Source of the DNA: Aurantimonas sp. HBX-1
Lineage (GTDB): Bacteria; Pseudomonadota; Alphaproteobacteria; Rhizobiales; Rhizobiaceae
Assembly (NCBI RefSeq): GCF_021391535.1
Contig: NZ_CP090066.1
Location: 2,803,501-2,867,500 of the forward strand
Direction of reading: 5' to 3'
DNA length: 64,000 nucleotides
Shown: positions 55,412-63,930 of the stretch, one piece after another
Layout: each line of letters opens with the position of its first letter
Numbering within the stretch: the first letter of the stretch is position 1
The notes under the pieces: model-generated
The model's input: only the letters and a program-made list of their open reading frames with translations
Database searches by the model: none
Told to the model about the DNA's origin: nothing
Translations under genes and position numbers: made by a program

Positions 55412-56541
55412 GAGACGGCCCTCAGGCTGGGGCGCGGGAACACCTGCGCCGGGTCGTAGCGCGACAGATAGGGGTCGGGATCGACATGCCGGGCGCTCTC
55501 CTCGACCACGTCGAAACCGCCCTCGCGCACCCGGCCGATGCGCACCGGCAGGCGGGCGTGCTGAGTCTGCGGATCGATGGCGATCTCGCCGAAGGGCGTC
55601 GCGAAGCGCCGGCCTGAAAAGTCCGGGATGCGGGCGGCTGTTCCGCCCGCCGGCTCGGCGGCGAGCCGGTCGGCAAGTACCAGCACGGCGCTGTAGGCGG
55701 CGGCGAAGAAGGAGGACGGGCGCGTGGCGAACTCCGGCGCCGTCGCCGGGTCCGGCCAGGGCTTCGCGCGGTCGTGGAAATACGGGCCGACGGCGATGTG
55801 GCCTTCGGCGGCGGCGCCGATCGCCGGCAGCTCGATCTCCGTCAGGTTGCAGGACAGGATCGGGCAGGAGGATGCGGCGAAATACGGGTCCTCGCGCGCC
55901 AGTTCGTCATAGGCGGCGAAGAAGGCGTAGGAGGACGGGCCGATCAGATGGTTGAGGACGAAGTTCGGCCGCGTCGCGCGGATCTCGTCGATCAGCCGCG
56001 AGACGTCGGTGTCGCCGAGCGGCAGATAGCGCTCGCCAAGCACGCGGCCGCCGGCGTCGCCGATCAGATCGCGGGCGACGCGGTTGGTCTCCCATCCCCA
56101 GATGTAGTTCGAGCCAATGAGAAACGCGTCGGCGCCGAAGCGCGGCACGACATGGCCGAGCAGCGGCACCAGATGCTGGTTCGGGCAGGCATGCATGTAG
56201 ACGACGTGGTCGTTCGATTCGAAGCCCTCGTAGGGGCAGGCATACCAGAGCGTCCCGCCGGTCTTTTCCAGCACCGGAATCACCTCCTTGCGGCTCCAGG
56301 AGGTGATGCAGCCGATGACGTGGCGCGCCTCGCTGCCCCGAAGGATCTCTTCGCAGAGCGGGGCGTAGCGATCGACCTTGCCCTGCGGATCGCGCTCGAC
56401 CGGCACGAACTCGACGCCGACAGCCGGGTCGGCGTTGACCGCCGCGATGGCGCTCATCGCGCCGGCGCGGCAGGCGTCGGACAACAGCTGGTAGTTGCCC
56501 GAGCGCGAGTAGAGGATGCCGATCTCGATGCGTCGCTTCAC
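55408..56541 (-). CDS. amiC: AmiC-like cytoplasmic amide-sensing protein
   Basis: This protein of about 377 residues has the periplasmic-binding-protein fold of the branched-chain/urea/amide group but no signal peptide: it begins VKRRIEIGILYSRSGNYQLLSDACRAGAMSAIAAVNADPAVGVEFVPVERDPQG. Further marks are HVIGCITSWSRKEVIPVLEKTGGTLWYACPYEGFESNDHVVYMHACPNQHLVPL and GADAFLIGSNYIWGWETNRVARDLI. Cytoplasmic location and the next-door ANTAR protein point to AmiC function, a ligand-controlled brake. The GTG start at 56541 follows GGGAA and lies 12 bp after the leader terminator. An alternative ATG is 30 bp upstream, but it lies within the terminator. Confidence 0.88.
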   Translation of the reverse strand: MKRRIEIGILYSRSGNYQLLSDACRAGAMSAIAAVNADPAVGVEFVPVERDPQGKVDRYAPLCEEILRGSEARHVIGCITSWSRKEVIPVLEKTGGTLWYACPYEGFESNDHVVYMHACPNQHLVPLLGHVVPRFGADAFLIGSNYIWGWETNRVARDLIGDAGGRVLGERYLPLGDTDVSRLIDEIRATRPNFVLNHLIGPSSYAFFAAYDELAREDPYFAASSCPILSCNLTEIELPAIGAAAEGHIAVGPYFHDRAKPWPDPATAPEFATRPSSFFAAAYSAVLVLADRLAAEPAGGTAARIPDFSGRRFATPFGEIAIDPQTQHARLPVRIGRVREGGFDVVEESARHVDPDPYLSRYDPAQVFPRPSLRAVS

Positions 56542-56553
56542 GTCGTTCCCACG

Positions 56554-56628
56554 AAAAAAGCCCCGCCGCACGTCGACAGGGATCGACGGGCGTACGGGGC
56601 TCGAATGCCGTCCGGCGATCAGGGCCGG
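56554..56628 (-). promoter_or_regulatory. Leader with tandem hairpins and an intrinsic terminator (attenuator) of the amide operon
   Basis: On the minus strand the leader reads, in order: a hairpin CCGGC-N7-GCCGG (56612-56628); a second candidate hairpin ACGG-C-AUUCGA-G-CC-CCGU (56594-56611); and a terminator whose outer stem AGCCCCG/CGGGGCU (56595-56601 with 56559-56565) encloses a perfect CGTCGA-N6-TCGACG inner stem, followed by UUUUUU (56554-56559). The second hairpin shares GCCCCG with the terminator, so the two are mutually exclusive. The tandem pair ahead of a terminator is the layout of ANTAR-responsive leaders, though loop sequences match the ANTAR A1/G4 rule only partly. Confidence 0.78.
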
Positions 56629-56639
56629 TATGTCCAGTC

Positions 56640-56667
56640 AGCGTAGCAGCGGCCGGTGCGGAGTCAA
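56640..56667 (-). promoter_or_regulatory. Predicted sigma-70 promoter of the amide operon
   Basis: Minus strand TTGACT (56662-56667), a 16-bp spacer and TACGCT (56640-56645) give a predicted start near 56633, just before the tandem hairpins. This would make a leader of about 90 nt before amiC. Confidence 0.55.
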
Positions 56668-56832
56668 GCGCACTGCCGCCCCGGTCAGCATGCCTATTTC
56701 ATGGGCAAGCGCGGCTGCAATCCACGCAACCGGGTGGTGCCGCACTGTGCGCCGGGCTGTGATTTATGGGGGACGGCATCGTGCCTTCCTGAGAGACCCG
56801 CGGACAGGCTCCAGCCTGCCCGCGGCGCTCCG

Positions 56833-57852
56833 TCAGCGGCCGGCGGACCAGGCTTCGACGAAGTCGTTGTTGTAGGCGGCGTCGAGGTCCGGCAGCGGCT
56901 CGGCGAGGTCGCCGGAGGCGAGCAGGCTGTCGTGCCAGGCCTTCCAGGCAACCGGGTCGTTCTCGCCGAGGCGCTTGCCTTCCGGCGGCGTCTGGCGGGC
57001 GATGATCGCCTCGGTCAGGGCCCGGGCGAAATCGGGATCCTCGCCTTCCTGCGGGTTGCCGGTCGCGGTGTGCTTCAGCACCGTGTCGATGTTGGCGGGG
57101 TCCATCGCGAAGGTCGAGCCGCGCGCCACGGCCCGCCCGAACCCTTCGATGACGTCGGGATTCTCGGCAATGAACGGCGCGAGCGCCACGAAGCCGTTGC
57201 CGAAATAGGTGCGGAACTTGTCCGGGGTGATGTTGGTCATCGGCAGACCGCGCTGGTTCAGGATGGCACCGTCGCTGGTCGCCGCCGCATAGGCGTCGAT
57301 GTCGCCGCGGGTGAAGCCGGCGACCGCCAGGCCGCCGTCGCCGACCACCAGGAACTCGTAGTCCTTGCCTTCCTCCATGCCGGCGTCGGTCATGATCGTC
57401 CGGGCGAAGGCGGTCTCGGCCCCGTCGGCGGTGCCGACGCCGATCACCTTGCCGCGCAGGTCTTCGGGCGAGTCGATGTCCGAATCCGCCGGCACCAGCA
57501 CGCCAAAGGCGCTCTGCGGGTTGAGGTTGTAGAAGAACTGCACGTCGAGCCCGCCGGCGCGCGCGTTGATGGTGGGCCCTGCCCCCGGCTGGCCGATCTC
57601 GGCCTGGCCCGCGGCGACGGCCTGCAGAACGGCGGCCGAGCCGTTCACCGCCTGGATCGTGACCGCGAGGCCCTCATCGGCGAAGTACCCCTCGCCGATG
57701 GCCGTCCACACCGGGGTGATGTTGATGGCCGAGGGGTTGGCGAGCACCACGGTGATGTCGCGCGGCGCGGCCGCGTCCTGGGCGGCCGCCAGGCCCGCCC
57801 CCATGAGCCCCAGCAGCGCCGCCGCGGCGGTGAGCGTCCAGATTGATCGCAT
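56833..57852 (-). CDS. NMT1/THI5-like ABC substrate-binding protein (paralogue 1)
   Basis: This 339-residue periplasmic protein has a signal peptide (MRSIWTLTAAAALLGLMGAGLAAAQ) and the NMT1-family pattern: TVVLANPSAINITPVWTAIGEGYFADEGLAVTIQAVNGSAAVLQAVAAGQAEIGQPGAGPTINARA, and DLRGKVIGVGTADGAETAFARTIMTDAGMEEGKDYEFLVVGDGG. It resembles the protein at 60337-61365 along its whole length, with the same motifs (GEGYF-x-E-GL-V; GTADGAE; FGNG). It is the last gene of the ABC operon, separated from the other binding protein by the ATPase, permease and GntR genes. Confidence 0.93.
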   Translation of the reverse strand: MRSIWTLTAAAALLGLMGAGLAAAQDAAAPRDITVVLANPSAINITPVWTAIGEGYFADEGLAVTIQAVNGSAAVLQAVAAGQAEIGQPGAGPTINARAGGLDVQFFYNLNPQSAFGVLVPADSDIDSPEDLRGKVIGVGTADGAETAFARTIMTDAGMEEGKDYEFLVVGDGGLAVAGFTRGDIDAYAAATSDGAILNQRGLPMTNITPDKFRTYFGNGFVALAPFIAENPDVIEGFGRAVARGSTFAMDPANIDTVLKHTATGNPQEGEDPDFARALTEAIIARQTPPEGKRLGENDPVAWKAWHDSLLASGDLAEPLPDLDAAYNNDFVEAWSAGR

Positions 57853-57904
57853 GATCGTCCTCCCGTTTGTCTGTTGCTGGCGCCGCTCCTCCCGAAGCGG
57901 CGTG

Positions 57905-58645
57905 TCAGTCCGTCGCGGCGGCTGGCGCCTCCGCCTCGTCCGGCACCGGCGCGCTGGTCTGTTCCTCCAGTCGCTGCAGGGTCAGCCGGTAATGCGCGGT
58001 CAGGCGCGCGGTCGCCGTGGCAATGTCGCCGTCGATCGCCGCCTCCATGATCGCCCGATGCTCCTCGCGCGAATCGCGGCGCGGATAGGTGCCGGACATC
58101 GAGGCGAAGCGGTAGCGCTCGGCATGGTCCATCATGTCGTGGCAGAAGCTGGTGATCCACGAGGAGCCGCTGTTGCCGATCAGGGCGTTGTGGAAGGCGC
58201 GGTGGCGCTCCTCCCAGGCGGAGTTGTCGCCGCCATGCTCGTCGGCGAGGCGCACCGGCTCGCGGTCCAGCCGGTAATGGGTGGTGATGAGTTCGTCTTC
58301 CCAGGCCTGGGTGCGGTTGAGGATCGACTGCTCGAGCGCCAGCGCCTCGATCCAGCACCGCGACTGCACCAGCTCGCGGAAGGCCTTCAGCGTCAGCGGC
58401 GGCACGAAGAAGCCGCGCTGGTCGCGCCGGTCGACCAGCCGCTCGGCCGATAGCCGGTTCAGCGCCTCGCGCACCGGGTTGATGCCGGAATCGTAGCGCT
58501 GCGCCACCTGGTCGATCTGCAGCTTCTGGCCCGGCTTCATCGTGCCGTTGAGAATGTCGCGCCGGAGCTTCTGGTAGACGAGCGTCGCCGATGTCGTCTT
58601 GTCGGACGGCTTCTGCAGGGGCGGCTCGGGTACCAGCAGGCTCAT
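57905..58645 (-). CDS. GntR-family (FCD-type) transcriptional regulator
   Basis: This 246-residue regulator has a GntR winged helix (SATLVYQKLRRDILNGTMKPGQKLQIDQVAQRYDSGINPVREALNRLSAERLVDRRDQRGFFV, about 18-79) and an FCD domain with metal-ligand-like histidines (HRAFHNALIGNS and HDMMDHAERYR). It sits in the middle of the NMT1-type ABC operon, between permease and second binding protein, so it probably regulates that operon. The ATG at 58645 is the natural family start; the 37-residue extension upstream is unrelated. Confidence 0.92.
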   Translation of the reverse strand: MSLLVPEPPLQKPSDKTTSATLVYQKLRRDILNGTMKPGQKLQIDQVAQRYDSGINPVREALNRLSAERLVDRRDQRGFFVPPLTLKAFRELVQSRCWIEALALEQSILNRTQAWEDELITTHYRLDREPVRLADEHGGDNSAWEERHRAFHNALIGNSGSSWITSFCHDMMDHAERYRFASMSGTYPRRDSREEHRAIMEAAIDGDIATATARLTAHYRLTLQRLEEQTSAPVPDEAEAPAAATD

Positions 58646-58670
58646 GATGGGCGCCTTTTCATCGCGGCCC

Positions 58671-59528
58671 TCAGAGACCGGGGCCGCCCGCGACCGACGA
58701 CTTATGCCAGAAGACGAAGCGCCGCTCGACCCATACGACGGTCCAGAACAGGGCAAGGCCCATGACCGACAGGAAGACGATCAGCGAGAAGATGCGCGGC
58801 GTGTTGAGCTGCGAGGCGGCAACCCGGATCAGTTCGCCGAAGCCCTTGCCGCCGCCGAGGAACTCGCCGGTGATGGCCCCCGCCATGACGCCGACCGAGG
58901 CGATCTTCAGCCCGGTGAAGATCTGCGGCAGGCCGGTCGGCAGCTTCATCCGGAACAGCGTCTGCCAGCGGCTGGCGCCGAGCGTCTTGAACAGCATGCG
59001 GGCGTTGTCGTTGGCGACGTGCAGGCCGGCGGCCGTCGCGACCACGATCGGGAAGGTGGCGATGAAGGCGGCGAGCGCCACCTTCGAGGAGATGCCGAAG
59101 CCGAGCCAGGCGACGAAGAGCGGCGCGAAGGCGACCTTCGGCATGGTGTCGATGGCGACGAGATAGGGCAGCACCACCCGCTCGCCGAAGCTGGTCTCGC
59201 CGACGAGGACGCCGAGCGAGAAGCCGATCGTCATGGCGATGAGGAAGCCGTAGATCACTTCCTTGAAGGTGATCCAGTAGGCGACCAGCATGTAGCCGCC
59301 GGAGAACAGGTTCTTGCCGACGAAGACGATGTCCTCCGCCACCTCGAACGGCGGTGGCAGGATGATCGGCGACACCAGGCCGAAGACGTGGACGAGCTGC
59401 CAGATGCCGATGAAGGCGGCGAACAGCAGCGCCATGGCGATCGGCCGCGGCACGCGGTCGATATAGGAGGCGCGCTCGGTCCAGACCGTGTCCGGCTCGG
59501 CAGCTTCGACGGCGGAATACTCGCTCAT
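58671..59528 (-). CDS. NMT1-type (SsuC/TauC-like) ABC transporter permease
   Basis: This 285-residue inner-membrane protein has six helices and the permease loop DNARMLFKTLGASRWQTLFRMKLPTGLPQIFTGLKIASVGVMAGAITGEFLGGGKGFGELIRVAAS (about 175-237) typical of the nitrate/sulfonate/thiamine-precursor group. N-terminal ARPIAMALLFAAFIGIWQLVHV-like helix is present. The ATG overlaps the ATPase stop by 4 bp. Substrate is unknown. Confidence 0.94.
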   Translation of the reverse strand: MSEYSAVEAAEPDTVWTERASYIDRVPRPIAMALLFAAFIGIWQLVHVFGLVSPIILPPPFEVAEDIVFVGKNLFSGGYMLVAYWITFKEVIYGFLIAMTIGFSLGVLVGETSFGERVVLPYLVAIDTMPKVAFAPLFVAWLGFGISSKVALAAFIATFPIVVATAAGLHVANDNARMLFKTLGASRWQTLFRMKLPTGLPQIFTGLKIASVGVMAGAITGEFLGGGKGFGELIRVAASQLNTPRIFSLIVFLSVMGLALFWTVVWVERRFVFWHKSSVAGGPGL

Positions 59529-60340
59529 TGGAAGGCTCCTTCGTCGAGAAGCGCCCTTATGCGCCGGACATAGGCGGCGAGGCGCGGATCGGTGAGCATG
59601 TCGAGCGAGCGCGGCCGCGGCAGGTCGATCTCGATGATCTCGACGAAGCGGCCGGGCCGCGGCGACATGACATAGACGACGTCCGACAGGATCACCGCCT
59701 CGGGGATCGAGTGGGTAACGAGGAAGGTGGTGGCGTTCTTCTCCAGGCAGATGCGCTGCAGCTCCATGTTCATGAAGTCGCGGGACAGCTCGTCGAGCGC
59801 GCTGAACGGCTCGTCGAGCAGCAGCATCGACGGGTCGGTGACCAGCATGCGACAGATCGCGGCGCGCTGCGCCATGCCCCCCGAGAGCTTGTCCGGATAG
59901 ACATCTTCGAAGCCCGACAGGCCGACCAGCTCCAGCAGGGCGCGGGCGCTCGCATGGCTCGCTTTGGCGGCCGCCTGGCCATCGCGGATCTCGATCGGCA
60001 GGACGACGTTCTCCAGCGTCGTGCGCCAGGGAAACAGCGTCGCCTGCTGGAACATCATGCCGATGTCGCGGCGCGGCCCCATCACCGGCGTGCCGTTGAG
60101 CACGACGCGGCCGCTGGTCGGCGGCACCAGGCCCGCCATGATCTTCAGGAGCGTGGACTTGCCGCAGCCCGACGGCCCGATGATCGACGAGAAGCTGCCG
60201 CGCCTCAGCGTCAGATCGACGGGGTCGAGCGCGTGGATCGCGCCCCTTCCGTAGGTCTTGGTGACGCGCGACAGCTCGTAGACGACAGGGCGGCCGGCGT
60301 CGGCGACCACACGATCGATCTCGCCGGCCGCCGCGCTCAT
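59525..60340 (-). CDS. NMT1-type (SsuB/TauB-like) ABC transporter ATPase
   Basis: This 271-residue ATPase has Walker A IIGPSGCGKSTLLK (about 53-66), Q-loop MFQQATLFPWRT, signature LSGGMAQRAAICRML, Walker B SMLLLDEPFSALDE and the H-loop LVTHSIPEAV. The start MSAAAGEIDRVVADAG has no family extension before about residue 20. Its ATG overlaps the binding-protein stop, so the three first genes of this operon are coupled. Confidence 0.95.
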   Translation of the reverse strand: MSAAAGEIDRVVADAGRPVVYELSRVTKTYGRGAIHALDPVDLTLRRGSFSSIIGPSGCGKSTLLKIMAGLVPPTSGRVVLNGTPVMGPRRDIGMMFQQATLFPWRTTLENVVLPIEIRDGQAAAKASHASARALLELVGLSGFEDVYPDKLSGGMAQRAAICRMLVTDPSMLLLDEPFSALDELSRDFMNMELQRICLEKNATTFLVTHSIPEAVILSDVVYVMSPRPGRFVEIIEIDLPRPRSLDMLTDPRLAAYVRRIRALLDEGAFQ

Positions 60341-61365
60341 TCGGCGTTCCAGCCTTCGACGAACTTGTTCGTGTAGGCGGCATTGAGGTCGGCCAGCGGC
60401 GCCTTCAGCGCGCCGGTCTCCACCTGCGCCTTGTGCCACAGCTCCCAGTGCTCGGGCGGCTGGTAGCCGAAGCCCTTGTCGCGGAACTGCTCCTGCGGGT
60501 TGATCCGGGTCTGCGCGGCCTCGAGCAGCAGCGCCGCGAGCGCGGTGTCCTCGCCCTCCTGCGGGTTCGCCGCGGCGGCGTGGGCGAGCGTCTTCTCGTT
60601 GTTCGCCGGGTCGAGGCCGAAGCGGGTTCCCTTCACGAGGGCGCGGCCGAAGCGCTCGACGACGTCCTCGTTCTCGTCGAGGTAGGCTTGGGTGACCGCC
60701 CAGCCATTGCCGAAATAGCTGAGGAAGCCGTCCGGCGTGATCTCGCGGAGCGGGATGCCGCGCGCCTCGATGATCGCCGCGTCGCTCGCCGCCGCCGCAT
60801 AGGCCGCGACCTCGTCGCCGAGGATGGCGGCGGCCGCGGTGCCGCCGTCGCCGATGGCCAGGAACTCGTAGCCCTCGTTCTCCATCAGGCCGGCTTCCGC
60901 CATGATCGCGCGGGTGAAGCCCACCTCGGCGCCGTCCGCCGTGCCGACGCCGATGGTCTCGCCCTTGAGCTCGGCCGGCGCCTGCACGTCCGATTCCTCA
61001 GGCACGACGAGGCCGAAGATCGAGTTCGGATACTGGTTGTAGATGAACACCACCTCCTCGCCGCGCGCGCGGGCCGAGAGGACCGGGCCGGGGCCCGGAT
61101 TGCCGATCTGCGCCTGGCCCGAGGCCAGGGCCTGCAGCACGGAGGCCGAACCGTTGACCGCCTCGACGGTGACGGTCAGCCCCTCCTCCTCGAAGTAGCC
61201 CTCGCCGATCGCGTTGTGCAGCGGGAAATTGTTGAGCGCCGACGGGTTCGGGACGACGATCGTCAGGGCCGTGGGCTCCTGCGCGAACGCCGTCGTGCCG
61301 GAAAGCGCGAGAGCCGCAAGGCCGGCGAGAATGCCGACGCGCTTCGATGACGTGCGGAATGCCAT
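60337..61365 (-). CDS. NMT1/THI5-like ABC substrate-binding protein (paralogue 2)
   Basis: This 342-residue periplasmic protein has a signal peptide (MAFRTSSKRVGILAGLAALALSGTTAFAQ) and NMT1-family features: TIVVPNPSALNNFPLHNAIGEGYFEEEGLTVTVEAVNGSASVLQALASGQAQIGNPGPGPVLSARA and AELKGETIGVGTADGAEVGFTRAIMAEAGLMENEGYEFLAIGDGG. It heads the operon and shares motifs with the protein at 56833-57852, so the system seems to use two binding proteins for one membrane complex. The upstream region holds AAAACGTTTT palindromes. Confidence 0.94.
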   Translation of the reverse strand: MAFRTSSKRVGILAGLAALALSGTTAFAQEPTALTIVVPNPSALNNFPLHNAIGEGYFEEEGLTVTVEAVNGSASVLQALASGQAQIGNPGPGPVLSARARGEEVVFIYNQYPNSIFGLVVPEESDVQAPAELKGETIGVGTADGAEVGFTRAIMAEAGLMENEGYEFLAIGDGGTAAAAILGDEVAAYAAAASDAAIIEARGIPLREITPDGFLSYFGNGWAVTQAYLDENEDVVERFGRALVKGTRFGLDPANNEKTLAHAAAANPQEGEDTALAALLLEAAQTRINPQEQFRDKGFGYQPPEHWELWHKAQVETGALKAPLADLNAAYTNKFVEGWNAE

Positions 61366-61436
61366 GATGTTTCCTCCCTGGTGGCGCACCGTCGCTCTTC
61401 TCGGCTGATGTGCGTGAGGGAAAGATAACATCAGAA

Positions 61437-61586
61437 AAAACGTTTTCGGAAGGGATAACCTGTATTGCACGTGCGAAGAAAGCCGGACAAATCATCCGAA
61501 TCCGCGCATTAGCGCCCGAAGATTGACCTGATCTTCGCTGAAATGGCGCCTTCGCCGGCCCGTTCTGTTGCGACGCAAAACGTTTT
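61437..61586. promoter_or_regulatory. Divergent promoter region with two AAAACGTTTT palindromes
   Basis: Identical 10-bp palindromes AAAACGTTTT lie at 61437-61446 and 61577-61586, 140 bp apart, between the NMT1-type operon and the FAH-family gene. The central CG fits a LacI-type operator. Between them CGAAGAT-N7-ATCTTCG (61517-61537) is another inverted repeat. No LacI gene is in the window; the GntR at 57905 is an alternative binder of one of these sites. Confidence 0.55.
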
Positions 61587-61648
61587 TTTGTTGTTTCCGG
61601 CATTTTTCATGTGCTTCCTCTGCCCATCCAACGATGGGAGGAAAGTCC

Positions 61649-62338
61649 ATGAGCCAGTATGTCGTCGATGCCCCGGCGATCCCCGCGATCCCCGTAGAGG
61701 GGTCGGATGCCCAGTTCCCGGTGCGCCGGGTCTATTGCGTCGGCCGCAACTACGTCGCCCACGTGCGCGAGATGGGCGGCAACGAGGATCGCGATCCGCC
61801 GCTGTTCTTCCAGAAGCCGGCCGACTCGCTGGTGCTGGACGGGGGGACCATCCCCTATCCGACGATGACCAAGGACTTCCATTTCGAGGTCGAGCTGGTG
61901 CTCGCCATGAAGGGCGGCGGGCTGAACATCCCGCAGGACAAGGCGCTCGACCAGATCTACGGCTATGCCGTCGGCATCGACATGACGCGCCGCGACATCC
62001 AGGGCGGCGGGCGCCCGTGGGAGATCGCCAAATCCTTCGATCACTCTTTCCCCTGCGGCGCGATCGCGCCGGCGGCAAAGGTTGGCCACATCCAGTCGGG
62101 CCGCATCGAGCTGACGGTGAACGGCGAGACCCGCCAGGAATCGGACATCGAACTGCTGATCTGGAAGATCCCCGAGATCATCGCGAACCTGTCGACCTAT
62201 TTCGAGCTAATGCCGGGCGACGTCATCCTGACCGGCACGCCGCACGGCGTGGGCCCGGTCAAGCCGGGCGACCGGATCGAGGCGCGGATCGACAAGCTGC
62301 CCGTGCTGCACGTCACGGTGGGCGACAGCCTCGCCTGA
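61649..62338 (+). CDS. Fumarylacetoacetate-hydrolase (FAH) family protein
   Basis: This 229-residue enzyme of the FAH fold has RRVYCVGRNYVAHVREMGGNEDRDPPLFFQKPADSLV, metal-ligand pattern in DFHFEVELVLAMKGGG (the E-x-E) and the D in YAVGIDMTRRDIQ, and the C-terminal PGDVILTGTPHGVGPVKPGDRIEARIDKL. It would hydrolyse a C-C bond or decarboxylate an oxo-acid, as in aromatic or purine-type catabolism. GGGAGG precedes the ATG. It is divergent from the NMT1-type ABC operon and followed by an RraA-like gene, suggesting they degrade the imported compound. Confidence 0.93.
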   Translation: MSQYVVDAPAIPAIPVEGSDAQFPVRRVYCVGRNYVAHVREMGGNEDRDPPLFFQKPADSLVLDGGTIPYPTMTKDFHFEVELVLAMKGGGLNIPQDKALDQIYGYAVGIDMTRRDIQGGGRPWEIAKSFDHSFPCGAIAPAAKVGHIQSGRIELTVNGETRQESDIELLIWKIPEIIANLSTYFELMPGDVILTGTPHGVGPVKPGDRIEARIDKLPVLHVTVGDSLA

Positions 62339-62423
62339 CCCTTATCGACCGCGGCGCGCCGGGTCAGCACCCGGCGAGGCCGCGGCCGGCATCGACCGGC
62401 ACCTCGCCAGCGGAGCTAAGACG

Positions 62424-63098
62424 ATGGGCTTCACCATTCATCCAAGGCGCGGTGGCATCGACCCGGCCTGGATTGAGCGTTTCAAGGCGCTGCCGGTTTC
62501 CACGATCAGCGATTCCATGGAGCGCCTCCACGGCGTCGGCATGCCGCTGCGCGCCAAGCATGACGGCAGCCGCATGGCGGGCACCGCCTTCACCGTGAAG
62601 ACCCGGCCGGGCGACAACCTCATCGTCCACAAGGCGCTGGACCTCGCCGCGCCGGGCGACGTCGTCGTGGTCGATGCCGGCGGCGCGCTGGAGAACGCCA
62701 TCATCGGCGAACTGATGGCCGCCCACGCCGAACAGCGGGGCCTTGCCGGCATCGTCATCTTCGGGGCGATCCGCGACAGCGCCGAACTGGCGCGCGGCAG
62801 CTTTCCGGTCTTCGCCGCGGGCGTCACCCATCGCGGCCCCTACAAGGTCGGACCCGGCACGATCAACGCGCCGATCGCCGTCGCCGGCATGCCGGTCTCG
62901 CCCGGCGACCTCGTCTGCGGCGACACCGACGGCCTGCTGGCGATCGCCCCCGGCGAGATCGTGGCCGTGCACGAGCGGGCCGCGGAGAAGCTCGCGGCGG
63001 AGCAGCGGATGATGCTGGCGATCCGCGCCGGTACGGACGACCGCTCCTGGATCGACCGGGCGCTCGAGGCCGCCGGCTGCGAGTACCGCGACGCCTGA
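62424..63098 (+). CDS. RraA-like / HMG-aldolase-family protein
   Basis: This 224-residue protein belongs to the RraA/4-hydroxy-4-methyl-2-oxoglutarate aldolase family: LPVSTISDSMERLHGVGMPLRAK, TVKTRPGDNLIVHKALDLAAPGDVVVVDAGGALENAIIGELMAAHAEQRGLAGIVIFGAIRDSAEL (with the catalytic R-D of GAIRD) and GDLVCGDTDGLLAIAPGE. It should cleave a 2-oxo acid or decarboxylate oxaloacetate. It follows the FAH gene by 85 bp, so the two probably act in sequence. A regulatory RraA role (RNase E inhibitor) is unlikely because of its catabolic context. Confidence 0.92.
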   Translation: MGFTIHPRRGGIDPAWIERFKALPVSTISDSMERLHGVGMPLRAKHDGSRMAGTAFTVKTRPGDNLIVHKALDLAAPGDVVVVDAGGALENAIIGELMAAHAEQRGLAGIVIFGAIRDSAELARGSFPVFAAGVTHRGPYKVGPGTINAPIAVAGMPVSPGDLVCGDTDGLLAIAPGEIVAVHERAAEKLAAEQRMMLAIRAGTDDRSWIDRALEAAGCEYRDA

Positions 63099-63351
63099 CA
63101 TCCGCCCGCGCCGCGCTGCGCCGGAACGGCGGGTGGCGATCGGTGGCGTCCCGGCTCGCCGCATCCCGCCGGACAGGATCCGGTGAGCCCCTTCATGATC
63201 CGGGACCGCCGTTCCCGATGATGGTAGCCGGCCTGCGGAAGTGGATCACGAACGCTATCTGGAGCGTTTCGCTCGACCCGCGCGGGACGACTGGCCGGAC
63301 CGGCCTTCCGCCCGGCGCCCGGCGAGCGGCCGGCACAACAGAGGCAGACGC

Positions 63352-63771
63352 ATGACGGCCAAACGACTGGTGCTGAAGAACCTGCGCCTCAGCGTCATGG
63401 ACAACTCGTCCGCCTATGCCTACTCCATCACCATCACCGGCAGCTACGCGCTGCTCGCGACGATCGCGACGCCGGGCCCGCTGGAGATCTTCGCCGCGGC
63501 CGGCGGCGCGGTCTGCGCGTTCATGGTCGCGGAACTGCTGACGCTGCTGCTGCTTCGCGAGGACCCGCAACGCTCCGACACGGTCAAGCTGCTCGGACGG
63601 ATGCTCAACCTGCTGTCGGTCGGCTGCGCGATGGGAGTGGCCTATTTCCTGGGCCTGCTGCTCGACGGGCCGTTCGGCTGGCTGATCGCCGGCTTCGCGG
63701 CGAGCCTGGTCTTCATCGTCCTGGAAGGGCTGGAACTCGCGCTGGCCGAGGCGAAGGAGAAGGGCGTCTGA
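63352..63771 (+). CDS. Small multi-span membrane protein of unknown function
   Basis: I do not recognise this 139-residue protein. It has four hydrophobic segments (YSITITGSYALLATIATPGPLEIFAAAGGAVCAFMVAELLTLLLL, then MLNLLSVGCAMGVAYFLGLLL and FGWLIAGFAASLVFIVLEGLELALAE) and a basic N-terminus (MTAKRLVLKNLRLSVMD). The ATG at 63352 is chosen over the upstream in-frame start because the 37-residue extension is Arg/Pro-rich. It is separated from the RraA-like gene by 253 bp, so it is probably an independent transcript. Confidence 0.75.
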   Translation: MTAKRLVLKNLRLSVMDNSSAYAYSITITGSYALLATIATPGPLEIFAAAGGAVCAFMVAELLTLLLLREDPQRSDTVKLLGRMLNLLSVGCAMGVAYFLGLLLDGPFGWLIAGFAASLVFIVLEGLELALAEAKEKGV

Positions 63772-63930
63772 CGGTGGCAGTTGCGCTCAAGCGTGCTGCC
63801 GGTTCCGCCGATTCACGGCCGAGGCGACAGCCCAGGCAGGCAAATCGTGGCAGCCGGAGCCAATTCTTCTCCGGGATGCTCCGCAGCCTGCCGGGTGCCG
63901 CCACCGCTGGCCCTTCCGTCTGCGCCGCCG

